DNA of 64,000 nt from Mangrovimicrobium sp033283385 (GCA_033283385.1 JAWMQQ010000006.1:13781-77780), one strand, 5' to 3'; numbered from the stretch's first letter, positions 56,452-63,898 are shown. Numbers and translations: made by a program. The notes: generated by a model from the sequence alone, not told the origin.

Positions 56452-56487
56452 GGTTGATAACAATCCATTTTTCGTAGGGAATATTTC

Positions 56488-56874
56488 ATGAGCAGGTTAT
56501 ACGTGCTGTCGGCCATGGCCTATGCCATCGCCGGGCTTTTACTGGGTATTTTCATGGCGGCCTCCAAGAACCACGGGCAGCTGGTAACGCATGCGCACAT
56601 CATGCTGGTCGGCTTCGTGGTCTCTTTCATTTACGCGCTTTGTTACAAGCTCTGGCTGGGCGATACCAGCTCGGCGTTCGCCAAATTGCAGTTCGCCTTC
56701 CACCAGGTTGGCGCCCTGGTGCTCTCCACCGGGCTGTTCCTGATGTTCGGTGGGTTCGTCACGCCCGAGGGCATAGACCCGGTGCTGGCGGGGTCTTCCA
56801 TCGCCGTACTGCTGGGCATGGTTTTCATGGCGGCGATGTTCGTCCGCGCGCCCGCAGCTGCACAGCCTGCCTAG
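56488..56874 (+). CDS. Small four-helix membrane protein, haem-copper-oxidase-like
   Basis: A 128-residue protein with four hydrophobic helices. Helix 2 contains THAHIMLVGFVVSFIYAL and helix 3 QFAFHQVGALVLSTGLFL, so paired histidines face the membrane as in subunit I of haem-copper or NO reductases. It is far too short to be such an oxidase. Similar small proteins occur in marine gammaproteobacteria with unhelpful automatic names. Haem binding is inference. The 3' end overlaps the convergent dnaE2 stop by 4 bp. Confidence 0.65.
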   Translation: MSRLYVLSAMAYAIAGLLLGIFMAASKNHGQLVTHAHIMLVGFVVSFIYALCYKLWLGDTSSAFAKLQFAFHQVGALVLSTGLFLMFGGFVTPEGIDPVLAGSSIAVLLGMVFMAAMFVRAPAAAQPA

Positions 56875-59800
56875 CGGAAATCCCGCGACTTCAAACGCAG
56901 GCGGTCCAGTTCGTGGGTGTGATCCTCGAGACTGCCTGCGATTACATGAATGACGCCATCCTTGCACTCCAGGGAACCGGTCACCAGTAGTAACTGTCCC
57001 GCCAGCAATTGCTGGCGGAACACTTCCTGGGTGCGCTTCCACACCACCACGTTGCTGTTGCCGGTCTCGTCTTCCAGGGTGAGGAACACCACGCCCGAGG
57101 CGCTGCCCGGGCGCTGGCGGCAGGTGACCAGGCCGGCGATACGCACGAAGCGGTGATTGCCCATGGCAGGGAGATCCGCCTGGCGCTTGCAGCGGTCGAA
57201 GGGCGCCCGGTCGCGCAGCAGGGCCATGGGGTGGGCGCGCAGGGTGAGGCCGAGGGCGCGGTAATCCGACAGCACTTCCTCCGCCACCGCCGGCGCGGGC
57301 AGTTGCACGCCGTCGTCGAAAAAGCGCGCGCCCTGGTATTGCTCTTCGGCCAGCAGCGGGCGCGGCGCCTCCAGCGCCATGATCTGCCACTGGGCCTGGT
57401 GGCGATGGCCGGACAGCGCGGCCAGGGCGTCGGCGTCGGCCAGGGCTTCCATGTCGCGCTTGTCCAGTTGCGCGCGCCGGCGCAGGTCGCTGACCTGGCG
57501 GAAAGGCGATTGCGCGCGGGCTTCCACCAGGCGCCGGGCGCCCTCGTGGCTGAGGCCCTTGACCAGGCGCAGGCCGAGGCGGATGGGGTGGGTGTCGGGG
57601 GGGAATCCGCCGGTGTCGGCCGAACCCCGTCCGGGAGGGAGATACTGTCCGGCATCGACCTGCTGCAGCAGCCGGTGATCCCAGTCGCTCTGGTTGACGT
57701 CCACCGGCAGTACCGCCACGCCGTGGCGACGCGCGTCCTGGATGAGTTGCGAGGGCGTGTAGAACCCCATCGGCTGGCTGTTCAGCAACCCGGTATAGAA
57801 CGCCGCCGGGTGGTGGCGCTTGAGCCAGGAAGAGACCCATGCGAGCAGGGCGAAGCTGGCGGAGTGGGATTCCGGGAAGCCGTAGCCGGCAAAACCCTTG
57901 ATCTGGTCGAACAGGCGACGGGCGAAGTCCTCGTCGTAGCCGCGCTCGATCATGCCGCGGGTGAGCTTCTGCTCGAAGTTGAGCAGCTTGCTGTTGCGGC
58001 CCCAGTTGGCGATGGCGCGGCGCAACTGGTCCGCCTCGCCGCCGGAGAAGCCCGCCGCCACCATCGCCAGCTTGATCACCTGCTCCTGGAAGATGGGTAC
58101 GCCGAGGGTGCTCTCCAGCACGCTCCTGATTGCATCGGAGGGGTAGCTGACCGGTTCCAGCCCCTGCTTGCGGCGCAGGTAGGGGTGCACCATGTCGCCC
58201 TGGATGGGCCCCGGGCGCACGATGGCGATCTCGATGACGAGGTCGTAGAAGCACTGCGGCTTGAGCCGCGGCAGCATGGACATCTGCGCGCGCGACTCGA
58301 TCTGGAACACGCCGATGGTGTCCGCCTGCTGCAGCATGCGCCAGGTAGCGGCGTCGTCCCTTGGCACGTCGGCTATCGTGCGGATTTGCGGGCAGTAGCG
58401 GTGCACCATGTCCAGGCTCTTTCTTATCGCAGAAAGCATGCCCAGGGCGAGGATGTCCACCTTGAGCAGGCCCAGGGACTCGATGTCTTCCTTGTCCCAC
58501 TGGATCACCGTGCGGTCTTCCATGCTGGCGTTTTCCACCGGCACCAGGGTGGAGATGGGGCTGCGGGTGATGACGAAACCGCCGACGTGCTGGGACAGGT
58601 GGCGCGGAAAGCCGAGGATCTGCTGCACCAGCGAGTAGAACAGCTGCGAGACCTCGCCGTGCTGGGCCACGCCCTGTTCCTCGAAGCGTTTGGCGAGGTC
58701 CGCCGTGCGGTCCCACCAGGCCATGGATTTGGCGAGGTCGTCGACGAACACCGGGTCCAGCCCCAGCGCCTTGCCCACGTCGCGCACCGCGCTGCGCGAG
58801 CGGTAGGTGATGAGCGTGGCGGCCAGCGCGGCGCGGCGGCGGCTGTACTTGCGGTAGATGTACTGGATGACCTCCTCGCGGCGCTCGTGCTCGAAATCGA
58901 CATCGATATCCGGCGGCTCGTCGCGCTCCTTCGAGATGAAGCGCTCGAACAGCAGGGAGATCTGCTCCGGCGAGACCTCGGTAATGGCCAGGCAGTAGCA
59001 GACCACCGAGTTGGCGGCGGAACCGCGGCCCTGGCAGAGGATGTCGCGCTCGCGGGCGAAGCGCACGATGTCGTAGACGGTGAGGAAGTAGTACTCGTAG
59101 TGCAGCTCCCCGATCAGCTGCAGTTCCCGGTCGATACGCGCCTGGATAGTTGCCGGCACCCCGTCGGGCCAGCGCCGCGCGCTGCCCGTGGCGACCAGCT
59201 CGCGCAGGTAGCTGCTGGCGTCGTGGCCCTCGGGCACGACTTCTTCGGGGTATTCGTAGCGCAGTTCGTCCAGGCTGAAATCACAAAGGGCGGCGATGCG
59301 CAGCGTCTCCGCCAGCATCTGCGGCGGGTACAGCGCGGCGATGCGTTGCACCGAGCGCAGGTGCCGCTGGCTGTTGCCGAGGCGACGACTGCCGAGGCGC
59401 GCGATGCTGGTGTTGTGGTGCAGGGCGGTGAACACATCGTGCAGCGGCTTGCGCGTTGCCGTGTGCATGCGGACATCCCCACAGGCCACCGCCGGCACAG
59501 TCAGTTCTGCTGCCAGCGCCTGCAGGCGTTGCAGGCGCCGCGCCTCGTCGTTGCCCAGCAGGTGGGCAAAACCCAGCCACAGCCGGCCGCGGCACAGGCG
59601 GGCGAGCTGGCGGCCGTAGGCGAGATCGTTGTCGCTGCCCTGGTCGGCACAATCGGGTATCCAGACCAGCAGACAGCGTTTGAGGTGGAAGATGATGTCG
59701 CGCAAGGCCACCCTGTATTGCCCCTTGGGGCTGCGCCGGCGCGCCATGCTGATCAGCCCGGATAGTTCGGAATAGGCGGCCCGCGACGGTGCCAGCGCCA

Positions 59801-60029
59801 CCAGCCGCAGGCCTTCCTCCAGGACGAACTCGCTGCCGACGATCAGCTGCAGCCCCAGTTCCTTCGCCGCCATGTGGGCCTTGACGATGCCCGCCAGCGA
59901 GCACTCGTCGGTCAGCGCCAGCGCCGTATAGCCGAGCTCCGCCGCCCGCTCCACCAGTTCGTGGGGGTGCGAGGCGCCGCGCAGGAAGCTGTAGCAGCTG
60001 AGGCAGTGAAGTTCAGCGTAATTTGACAT
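56871..60029 (-). CDS. dnaE2: Error-prone DNA polymerase III alpha subunit DnaE2
   Basis: A 1052-residue C-family polymerase. The start reads YAELHCLSCYSFLRGASHP, the PHP domain of the DnaE2 type. The catalytic core has CQGRGSAANSVVCYCL and PPDIDVDFEHERREEV (catalytic Asp residues), then HVGGFVITRSPI, and an OB domain near the C-terminus (RIAGLVTCRQRP). It acts in translesion synthesis and SOS mutagenesis. In most genomes dnaE2 sits behind imuA and imuB; here neither is adjacent, and the gene directly follows intI. The ATG giving MSNYAELHC was chosen because the LexA box overlaps the longer alternative. Confidence 0.94.
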   Translation of the reverse strand: MSNYAELHCLSCYSFLRGASHPHELVERAAELGYTALALTDECSLAGIVKAHMAAKELGLQLIVGSEFVLEEGLRLVALAPSRAAYSELSGLISMARRRSPKGQYRVALRDIIFHLKRCLLVWIPDCADQGSDNDLAYGRQLARLCRGRLWLGFAHLLGNDEARRLQRLQALAAELTVPAVACGDVRMHTATRKPLHDVFTALHHNTSIARLGSRRLGNSQRHLRSVQRIAALYPPQMLAETLRIAALCDFSLDELRYEYPEEVVPEGHDASSYLRELVATGSARRWPDGVPATIQARIDRELQLIGELHYEYYFLTVYDIVRFARERDILCQGRGSAANSVVCYCLAITEVSPEQISLLFERFISKERDEPPDIDVDFEHERREEVIQYIYRKYSRRRAALAATLITYRSRSAVRDVGKALGLDPVFVDDLAKSMAWWDRTADLAKRFEEQGVAQHGEVSQLFYSLVQQILGFPRHLSQHVGGFVITRSPISTLVPVENASMEDRTVIQWDKEDIESLGLLKVDILALGMLSAIRKSLDMVHRYCPQIRTIADVPRDDAATWRMLQQADTIGVFQIESRAQMSMLPRLKPQCFYDLVIEIAIVRPGPIQGDMVHPYLRRKQGLEPVSYPSDAIRSVLESTLGVPIFQEQVIKLAMVAAGFSGGEADQLRRAIANWGRNSKLLNFEQKLTRGMIERGYDEDFARRLFDQIKGFAGYGFPESHSASFALLAWVSSWLKRHHPAAFYTGLLNSQPMGFYTPSQLIQDARRHGVAVLPVDVNQSDWDHRLLQQVDAGQYLPPGRGSADTGGFPPDTHPIRLGLRLVKGLSHEGARRLVEARAQSPFRQVSDLRRRAQLDKRDMEALADADALAALSGHRHQAQWQIMALEAPRPLLAEEQYQGARFFDDGVQLPAPAVAEEVLSDYRALGLTLRAHPMALLRDRAPFDRCKRQADLPAMGNHRFVRIAGLVTCRQRPGSASGVVFLTLEDETGNSNVVVWKRTQEVFRQQLLAGQLLLVTGSLECKDGVIHVIAGSLEDHTHELDRLRLKSRDFR

Positions 60030-60032
60030 ATA

Positions 60033-60048
60033 CTGTATATTTATACAG
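60033..60048 (-). promoter_or_regulatory. LexA (SOS) box of dnaE2
   Basis: CTGTATATTTATACAG, with flanks TA and TA completing TACTGTATATTTATACAGTA, matches the gammaproteobacterial LexA consensus. It lies 4 bp upstream of the dnaE2 start codon, where bound LexA would block transcription or its start. Confidence 0.93.
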
Positions 60049-60088
60049 TAATAAATTTCCGTCAAATGTATTCGTGTATGGCGTGGTT

Positions 60089-61075
60089 TCAGCCGTCCAC
60101 GGGGCTGATCACTCCCATCGCGCCACGGCCCAGGACGTGGGTGTAGATTTCTGTGGTCTTCACGTCACTGTGACCCAGCAGCTTCTGGATGGTACGCAGG
60201 TCATACCCCTTCTGCAGCAGGCGCGTTGCGAAGCTGTGGCGGAAGGTGTGGCACGTGACATGTTTGGCTATGCCGGCTTTGCGGCGAGCACGCGATACGT
60301 GCTTGCGCAAGGACGTGTGGTGCAGATGGTGGCGGCGCAGAACGCCGGTGCGAGGACAGGCTCCGATAGTGGTTGACGGAAACAGGAATTGCCAGCCGGT
60401 TTCCAGTGCGGCGCCCGGACATTTGCGCGCGAGTGCGTGGGGAAGGTAGACCTCGCCAAAGCCGTCCTCGATATCGCGCTGGTGTAATTTTTCTACTCTG
60501 GCGATCTGCCCATGAAGGGAGCCGTGCAGGCTTTCCGGGAGCAGGGTTGTCCGGTCCTTGTCGCCCTTGCCCGAGCGTACCGTAATCGTATTGAGTTCGA
60601 AGTCGATGTCCTTGATTCTCAGGTTGAGCAATTCATTCTGGCGCAGGCCCGACCCGTAGAGCAGTGACACCATGAGGTGGTAATCGCCTTGCGCCAGCGC
60701 GTCGAGAATACGCTGCACCTCGTCATGGCTGAGCACCACTGGCAGGCGCCGACGCTGTCGGGCCTTTTCGAAATCCAGTGGTTCCAGTTCCACGGCGAGG
60801 AACTTGCGATAGAGGTAGATCAGCGCGTTGAGCGCAATGCGTTGTGTGCCTGGCGAACAGTCCCGCTGCGAGCCCAGGTGACTGAGGAACTGGTTGATAT
60901 GATCTGCGCCCATATTTTTGGGATGGCGGTCACCGTGAAAATGGATGAAGCGCTTCACCCAGTGAAGGTAGGTTTTTTCTGTCTGGTACGAATAACCCTT
61001 GTCCCGCATGTCCTGGCGGAGCATATGCGTGAACCGTGTGGACTCCCTGGGAATGGGGGTGCGGATATCGTCCAT
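60089..61075 (-). CDS. intI: Integron integrase IntI
   Basis: A 328-residue tyrosine recombinase. N-terminal SAM-like domain: SYQTEKTYLHWVKRFIHFHG. Catalytic residues: Arg in LLYGSGLRQNELLNLR, His-Arg in HTFRHSFATRLLQKG, His in LLGHSDVKTTEIYTHVL with the Tyr nucleophile. An insertion typical of IntI, ALARKCPGAALETGWQF followed by LFPS, separates it from XerC/D and phage integrases. It recombines folded attC strands with attI. The gene faces away from the cassette array, as in all integrons. A LexA box lies 20-35 bp upstream, and AAAAGGTAAG serves as ribosome-binding region. Confidence 0.96.
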   Translation of the reverse strand: MDDIRTPIPRESTRFTHMLRQDMRDKGYSYQTEKTYLHWVKRFIHFHGDRHPKNMGADHINQFLSHLGSQRDCSPGTQRIALNALIYLYRKFLAVELEPLDFEKARQRRRLPVVLSHDEVQRILDALAQGDYHLMVSLLYGSGLRQNELLNLRIKDIDFELNTITVRSGKGDKDRTTLLPESLHGSLHGQIARVEKLHQRDIEDGFGEVYLPHALARKCPGAALETGWQFLFPSTTIGACPRTGVLRRHHLHHTSLRKHVSRARRKAGIAKHVTCHTFRHSFATRLLQKGYDLRTIQKLLGHSDVKTTEIYTHVLGRGAMGVISPVDG

Positions 61076-61094
61076 GGTACTTACCTTTTAAATG

Positions 61095-61110
61095 CTGTAT
61101 ATAAATACAG
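61095..61110 (-). promoter_or_regulatory. LexA (SOS) box of intI
   Basis: CTGTATATAAATACAG is a perfect-arm LexA box 20 bp upstream of the intI start. SOS control of integrase genes through such a box is established for class 1 and Vibrio integrons. Confidence 0.93.
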
Positions 61111-61406
61111 TAGTTAAAAGCGGGGCGGATTCAAGCCCTTTTTCAGGGGGCGGTTGACCGGAAATGATGCCTGCTATGAAGCCATCGTATTGATTAGTGG
61201 AGGAAAAAATATTTACGGGTAGTTGGTGATGTGGACGGTTCTGATGGAATTGGATTGAGCCTGGCGTCTATTGTTGTTCGAGTGAATAAAGTGGAATAAT
61301 CTAAGAAGCTGAAATTTCGATGCTTTTTGACAAGGATGTGCTCAATGAAGCCTGCAAACAGGGATCGTAGATCTTTTAGACCCCTCCATATAATTAGCTG
61401 TTAAGT
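61111..61406 (+). other. attI region with cassette promoter zone
   Basis: The interval between intI and the first cassette should hold the cassette promoter Pc and the primary recombination site. The recombined core GTTAAGT lies at 61400-61406, and the crossover falls after its G. The sequence is AT-richer than the chromosome. I find only weak promoter candidates: TTGTTC-N17-TAATCT in 61272-61300, and a TTGACA at 61327 without a good -10. I see no gene here. Confidence 0.75.
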
Positions 61407-61419
61407 GCCTGCGCAGCCC

Positions 61420-61707
61420 ATGAAATGGTACAAATGTTTCATTAATGGTGAAAATTTCCCTGGTGTTCTAATCAAGGAAGAAAAGGAGATTGGTTTCTAC
61501 ACAACGAGGTTTACACAGGCAGGCAGTGCTGAAGAAGCTGAGCTTGCCGTGCTTAGTCTCCTGAGAACTGAAGAGAGTCTACAGTTGCCAGAGGGAGTTA
61601 TGCCTAATAAAGAGGCCAAGGTTTACTTTGAAGAAATAGTCGAAGTATCGGTTTCTGAAGTTCCACCTATCCAAGCAGGGTTTACTTTTTATGTTATGGG
61701 CACTTAA
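61420..61707 (+). CDS. Cassette 1 hypothetical protein
   Basis: A 95-residue acidic protein (from MKWYKCFINGENFPG) in the first cassette. A GTG five codons upstream at 61405 is an alternative start inside the core site. Its TAA stop is part of the attC core ACTTAAC. Base composition is much more AT-rich than the chromosome, a sign of separate origin. No named family is recognised; the pattern of an N-terminal beta-strand followed by helix and strands suggests a compact single domain. Confidence 0.8.
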   Translation: MKWYKCFINGENFPGVLIKEEKEIGFYTTRFTQAGSAEEAELAVLSLLRTEESLQLPEGVMPNKEAKVYFEEIVEVSVSEVPPIQAGFTFYVMGT

Positions 61708-61776
61708 CAAGTCAAGGCAGCAAGGGCGCTTCGCGCCGGGACCGGCTAACGCCGGCCCCTGCTTGAAGCGTTATGT
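61702..61776 (+). repeat. attC site of cassette 1
   Basis: 75 bp from ACTTAAC to GTTATGT. It contains the imperfect palindromes GGGCGCTTCGCGCC and GCCGGCCCC that allow folding of the recombinogenic strand. Confidence 0.9.
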
Positions 61777-61809
61777 GTTCTCAGCAGCTCCCTACCAAGT
61801 GAGTGAGTA

Positions 61810-62019
61810 ATGGATATTGAGTGTATAAAAAATGAGCTGAGAAGAATGGCCACTGAAAATTTAGTTACTGAAAAATATGCTCCATCCTATCCAGTAGCTG
61901 GTAGCTTGTATTGTGGCAAATGTTTTCGGAGTTCAAGCTTAGTTTCTAAGCTGAGGCCAACGTTGAGTAATTCTGAAACGTACATATGCGTTGCATGTGG
62001 AGATTTTCTATCTTGTTAA
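61810..62019 (+). CDS. Cassette 2 putative zinc-ribbon protein
   Basis: A 69-residue protein with two CxxC pairs (YCGKC at residues 34-38 and ICVAC near 60), suggesting a small zinc ribbon. The N-terminus is helical and charged. It is AT-rich, and no homologous family is recognised. The start ATG has GTGAGTGAG upstream, a modest ribosome-binding site. Confidence 0.75.
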   Translation: MDIECIKNELRRMATENLVTEKYAPSYPVAGSLYCGKCFRSSSLVSKLRPTLSNSETYICVACGDFLSC

Positions 62020-62031
62020 GCGGGTACGAAC

Positions 62032-62092
62032 ACATAACAAGTCAGGGCTACGGACGCGCAAACTGCGCGCGCCGCAGCCTGCGGCGTTAGGT
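62032..62092 (+). repeat. attC site of cassette 2
   Basis: 61 bp from ACATAAC to GTTAGGT. The centre CGCGCAAACTGCGCG and flanks GGGCTACGG / CCGCAGCCTGCGG form the expected imperfect hairpin. It is nearly identical to the attC of cassette 5. Confidence 0.93.
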
Positions 62093-62098
62093 GAGTAG

Positions 62099-62482
62099 AT
62101 GAATACCGAACTCGATGAATACCACTACCAAAAATGGTATTTAGGTAATTTAAATTATCGTGACCAAATGTTGGTATTAGATATACAGCGCCTCCAAATT
62201 AAAGGAGACCTAAATGAGTCTCCTAGATATCTTGTTACATTTGACGACGTTCTGTACTTTCAAATATACGACGAAGTAATGCACACAGAACAAGAAATGG
62301 CTACACGATCAGGTGGCGTTATCGGAAAACACAAAAATTCTGCGTTAATGAGTTACCTAAGCACTCAAACAAATATAATTGAAAATAACCCGGGCAATTG
62401 CGTGCATTACTCTGTAATGACCGGTGACGAATTTATACATGTGGTTACACGTAATGCACCAAAAATTACTAAAATCACCTAA
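62099..62482 (+). CDS. Cassette 3 hypothetical protein
   Basis: A 127-residue protein: EYHYQKWYLGNLNYRDQM at the start, a central RYLVTFDDVLYFQIYDEVM and a C-terminal GNCVHYSVMTGDEFIHVVT. It looks like a mixed alpha/beta domain without signal peptide or membrane segment, and no named family is recognised. It is AT-rich. The TAA stop lies in the attC core ACCTAAC, as in cassette 1. Confidence 0.8.
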   Translation: MNTELDEYHYQKWYLGNLNYRDQMLVLDIQRLQIKGDLNESPRYLVTFDDVLYFQIYDEVMHTEQEMATRSGGVIGKHKNSALMSYLSTQTNIIENNPGNCVHYSVMTGDEFIHVVTRNAPKITKIT

Positions 62483-62575
62483 CAAGGCGCCCAAGTTACT
62501 CCGGGCGTTAAAAAACACGCCCTCCGCGGGACAAGCTCTGCTTCGCGCCGCTTGCCCCTTGGCTTGGCGTTACGT
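62477..62575 (+). repeat. attC site of cassette 3
   Basis: 99 bp from ACCTAAC to GTTACGT. It is longer than and unlike the other attC sites, so this cassette probably came from another integron pool. It contains GGGCGTTAAAAAACACGCCC as an internal inverted repeat. Confidence 0.88.
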
Positions 62576-62876
62576 GAAGCCCAACGAGAATCGCTGCCCT
62601 CCAAATCAGGCGGCTTCGTTAGAGAGATGTTAAGCATCGAGCAGGTAGCGGCGACCATTGGTTGCGGAAGAAACTTAGTCTTTTCGTGCGCCAGGAGCCG
62701 CAGTCCCGACATTTCTAGCGGGGCAGCTCGGCAAGTTTGTGCCAGGTTCACTCGGTGGTAAGTTAAGCGTTGTCGCGCCGCTGAGGCGGAATCAGGAAAG
62801 TGCCATGCCGATCTCCGCTTTGGCACTGGCGGCAGCATCAGGGAAAGGAGGCTCAAAAATGGAATCCTCACGTAAC
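62570..62876 (+). other. Cassette 4 body, no conventional ORF
   Basis: GC-rich and paralogous to cassette 5 over its second half (shared blocks GTTTGTGCCAGGTTCACTCG, GGTGGTAAGTTAAGC, GCCGCTGAGGCGGAA, GGAAAGTGCCA and GCATCAGGGAAAGG). Indels between the copies shift most frames, so a common protein is doubtful. Candidate minor ORFs run 62552-62761 (starting in the preceding attC) on the plus strand and 62479-62871 on the minus strand, but neither is supported by the paralogue. Confidence 0.6.
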
Positions 62877-62978
62877 AAGGCCAAGCAGCGGGACGCGCTT
62901 ACAGCGCGCCCTTGTTGGCGGCGTTACGTGAAAGCCCGCGATTGTCGCCGCCCCTTTATCCTGGTGCCTTCGCTATAG
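62859..62978 (+). CDS. Short ORF across attC4, cassette 4 into 5
   Basis: A 39-codon ORF with an excellent ribosome-binding site (AGGAGG, 7 bases before the ATG) that begins 11 bp before the attC, reads through all of attC4 and stops 50 bp inside cassette 5. The product is very basic (ESSRNKAKQRDAL...). The paralogous position in cassette 5 has the same arrangement. Translation is plausible; a function is not evident. Confidence 0.4.
   Translation: MESSRNKAKQRDALTARPCWRRYVKARDCRRPFILVPSL
62870..62929 (+). repeat. attC site of cassette 4
   Basis: 60 bp from ACGTAAC to GTTACGT, with GGACGCGCTTACAGCGCGCCC at its centre and GCCAAGCAG / CTTGTTGGC arms. Confidence 0.9.
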
Positions 62979-63232
62979 AGGTGTCTGGCGCAGAACCGGT
63001 AATGGGCTCTAAGATAGTGCGGAAGCGACTTAGTCCTTTATCTGGTCCGCTGGCTGCAATATCCAGTTTTGGAGCCGGGCAGCTCGGCGAGTTTGTGCCA
63101 GGTTCACTCGGTGGTAAGTTAAGCATTGGCATGCCGCTGAGGCGGAAATAGGAAAGTGCCAAGTCGAACTCTGTTTTGGCTTCGGCGTTTGCATCAGGGA
63201 AAGGTGGCTAAAATGGCGTCATCTCACGTAAC
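62924..63232 (+). other. Cassette 5 body, paralogue of cassette 4
   Basis: The second half matches cassette 4. The first half differs. A plus-strand frame 62912-63151 (from the preceding attC) and a minus-strand frame 62956-63162 are open, but frames are not conserved with cassette 4 apart from a short stretch GQLGxFVPGSLGGKLS. It may be non-coding or RNA-producing. Confidence 0.55.
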
Positions 63233-63341
63233 AAGTCAGGGCTACGGACGCGCAAACTGCGCGCGCCGCAGCCTGCGGCGTTACGGTGCGGGTTCCACGC
63301 ATCAATATATTCCCCGCTTAGGCCTGGTGCGGTACATTTAA
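63213..63341 (+). CDS. Short ORF across attC5, cassette 5 into 6
   Basis: A 42-codon ORF with AAGGTGG five bases before its ATG. It starts 13 bp before attC5, crosses the whole site and stops at 63339-63341 inside cassette 6 (ending LVRYI). It mirrors the ORF at the cassette 4/5 junction. The attC-encoded part reads VTSQGYGRANCARR and SLRRYG. Confidence 0.4.
   Translation: MASSHVTSQGYGRANCARRSLRRYGAGSTHQYIPRLGLVRYI
63226..63286 (+). repeat. attC site of cassette 5
   Basis: 61 bp from ACGTAAC to GTTACGG; the internal 47 bp are nearly identical to the attC of cassette 2. Confidence 0.93.
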
Positions 63342-63375
63342 CGGGCATGGGTCAGCATCAGGGAGGGTGCTTCTC

Positions 63376-63639
63376 GTGAATCTAGCAGCTTCGTTCTCGG
63401 TGCCATCACTAGCTTCATCGCAAGGGTTCAAATCTCGGCGCCCCATGTCGGCCGCATCTTTCTGGCATCGGCCTTCGCTGGCGCTCAGGCATCTCAAAAC
63501 TCTCTTGCTTGGGTGCTCCGCATCCGTAACTAGTCAGGGCAGCGGACGCGCAAACTGCGCGCGCCTCTGCCTGCGGCGTTATGGTGCGAGTTCCGCGCTT
63601 CAACTGGTTCCGCGTTATGGCCAGGTGCGGTACATTTAA
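63376..63639 (+). CDS. Cassette 6 ORF extending through attC6
   Basis: An 87-codon ORF starting at GTG with GGGAGGG eight bases upstream. The first 51 codons align without gaps to the cassette 7 ORF (shared LAASF-VPS near the start and HRPSLALR-L near 31-40). Codons 50-70 are encoded by attC6, and the frame stops at 63637-63639 in cassette 7. It has many Ser, Leu and Arg residues and no recognised domain. Confidence 0.5.
   Translation: MNLAASFSVPSLASSQGFKSRRPMSAASFWHRPSLALRHLKTLLLGCSASVTSQGSGRANCARLCLRRYGASSALQLVPRYGQVRYI
63524..63584 (+). repeat. attC site of cassette 6
   Basis: 61 bp from CCGTAAC to GTTATGG; nearly identical to the attC of cassette 7 (GGCAGCGGACGCGCAAACTG... GCGCCTCTGCCTGCGGC). 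Confidence 0.93.
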
Positions 63640-63673
63640 CAGGCATGGGTCAGCATCAGGGAGGGTGCTTCTC

Positions 63674-63880
63674 GTGAAACTAGCAGCTTCGTTCTTGGTG
63701 CCATCTAGTAGCTCTTCAGCTAAGCCTAAACTTCCGTGGCTCCAGCTAGCGGCACTGATCCAGCATCGGCCTTCGCTGGCGCTCAGGCAACTCACACGTT
63801 GCTCAGTTGGGTGCGTCGCATCCATAACTAGTCAGGGCAGCGGACGCGCAAACTGCGCGCGCCTCTGCCTGCGGCGTTAG
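63674..63880 (+). CDS. Cassette 7 ORF ending in attC7
   Basis: A 68-codon paralogue of the cassette 6 ORF, with the same GGGAGGG ribosome-binding site and GTG start. It differs strongly between codons 11 and 30 but keeps length and frame. Its TAG stop lies in the inner attC core GTTAGGT. Preservation of frame without indels favours coding, but the small size leaves doubt. Confidence 0.5.
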   Translation: MKLAASFLVPSSSSSAKPKLPWLQLAALIQHRPSLALRQLTRCSVGCVASITSQGSGRANCARLCLRR

Positions 63881-63882
63881 GT
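63822..63882 (+). repeat. attC site of cassette 7
   Basis: 61 bp from CCATAAC to GTTAGGT, with the same hairpin-forming centre as the attC of cassette 6. Confidence 0.93.
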
Positions 63883-63898
63883 GCCTGAGTAGCGGCGC

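Noticed and set aside
56454..56467. FNR-like TTGATAACAATCCA before the small membrane protein gene
   Set aside because: One half-site has a mismatch, and the position, 20 bp before the ATG and inside or after a terminator, is wrong for activation.
61327..61355. TTGACA as the -35 box of the cassette promoter Pc
   Set aside because: No acceptable -10 box follows at 16-18 bp.
62479..62871. Minus-strand ORF of 130 codons in cassette 4
   Set aside because: Its frame is broken by indels in the paralogous cassette 5, and it starts and ends inside attC sites.
63415..63825. Minus-strand ORF of 136 codons across cassettes 6 and 7
   Set aside because: It runs through an attC on the opposite strand to all other cassette genes and has no ribosome-binding site. 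It is probably due to the GC-rich attC.
61702..63882. Repeated 60-bp elements at irregular spacing that could suggest a CRISPR-like array
   Set aside because: They have attC architecture (complementary core sites, imperfect hairpin), spacing is 200-500 bp, and an integron integrase is adjacent.
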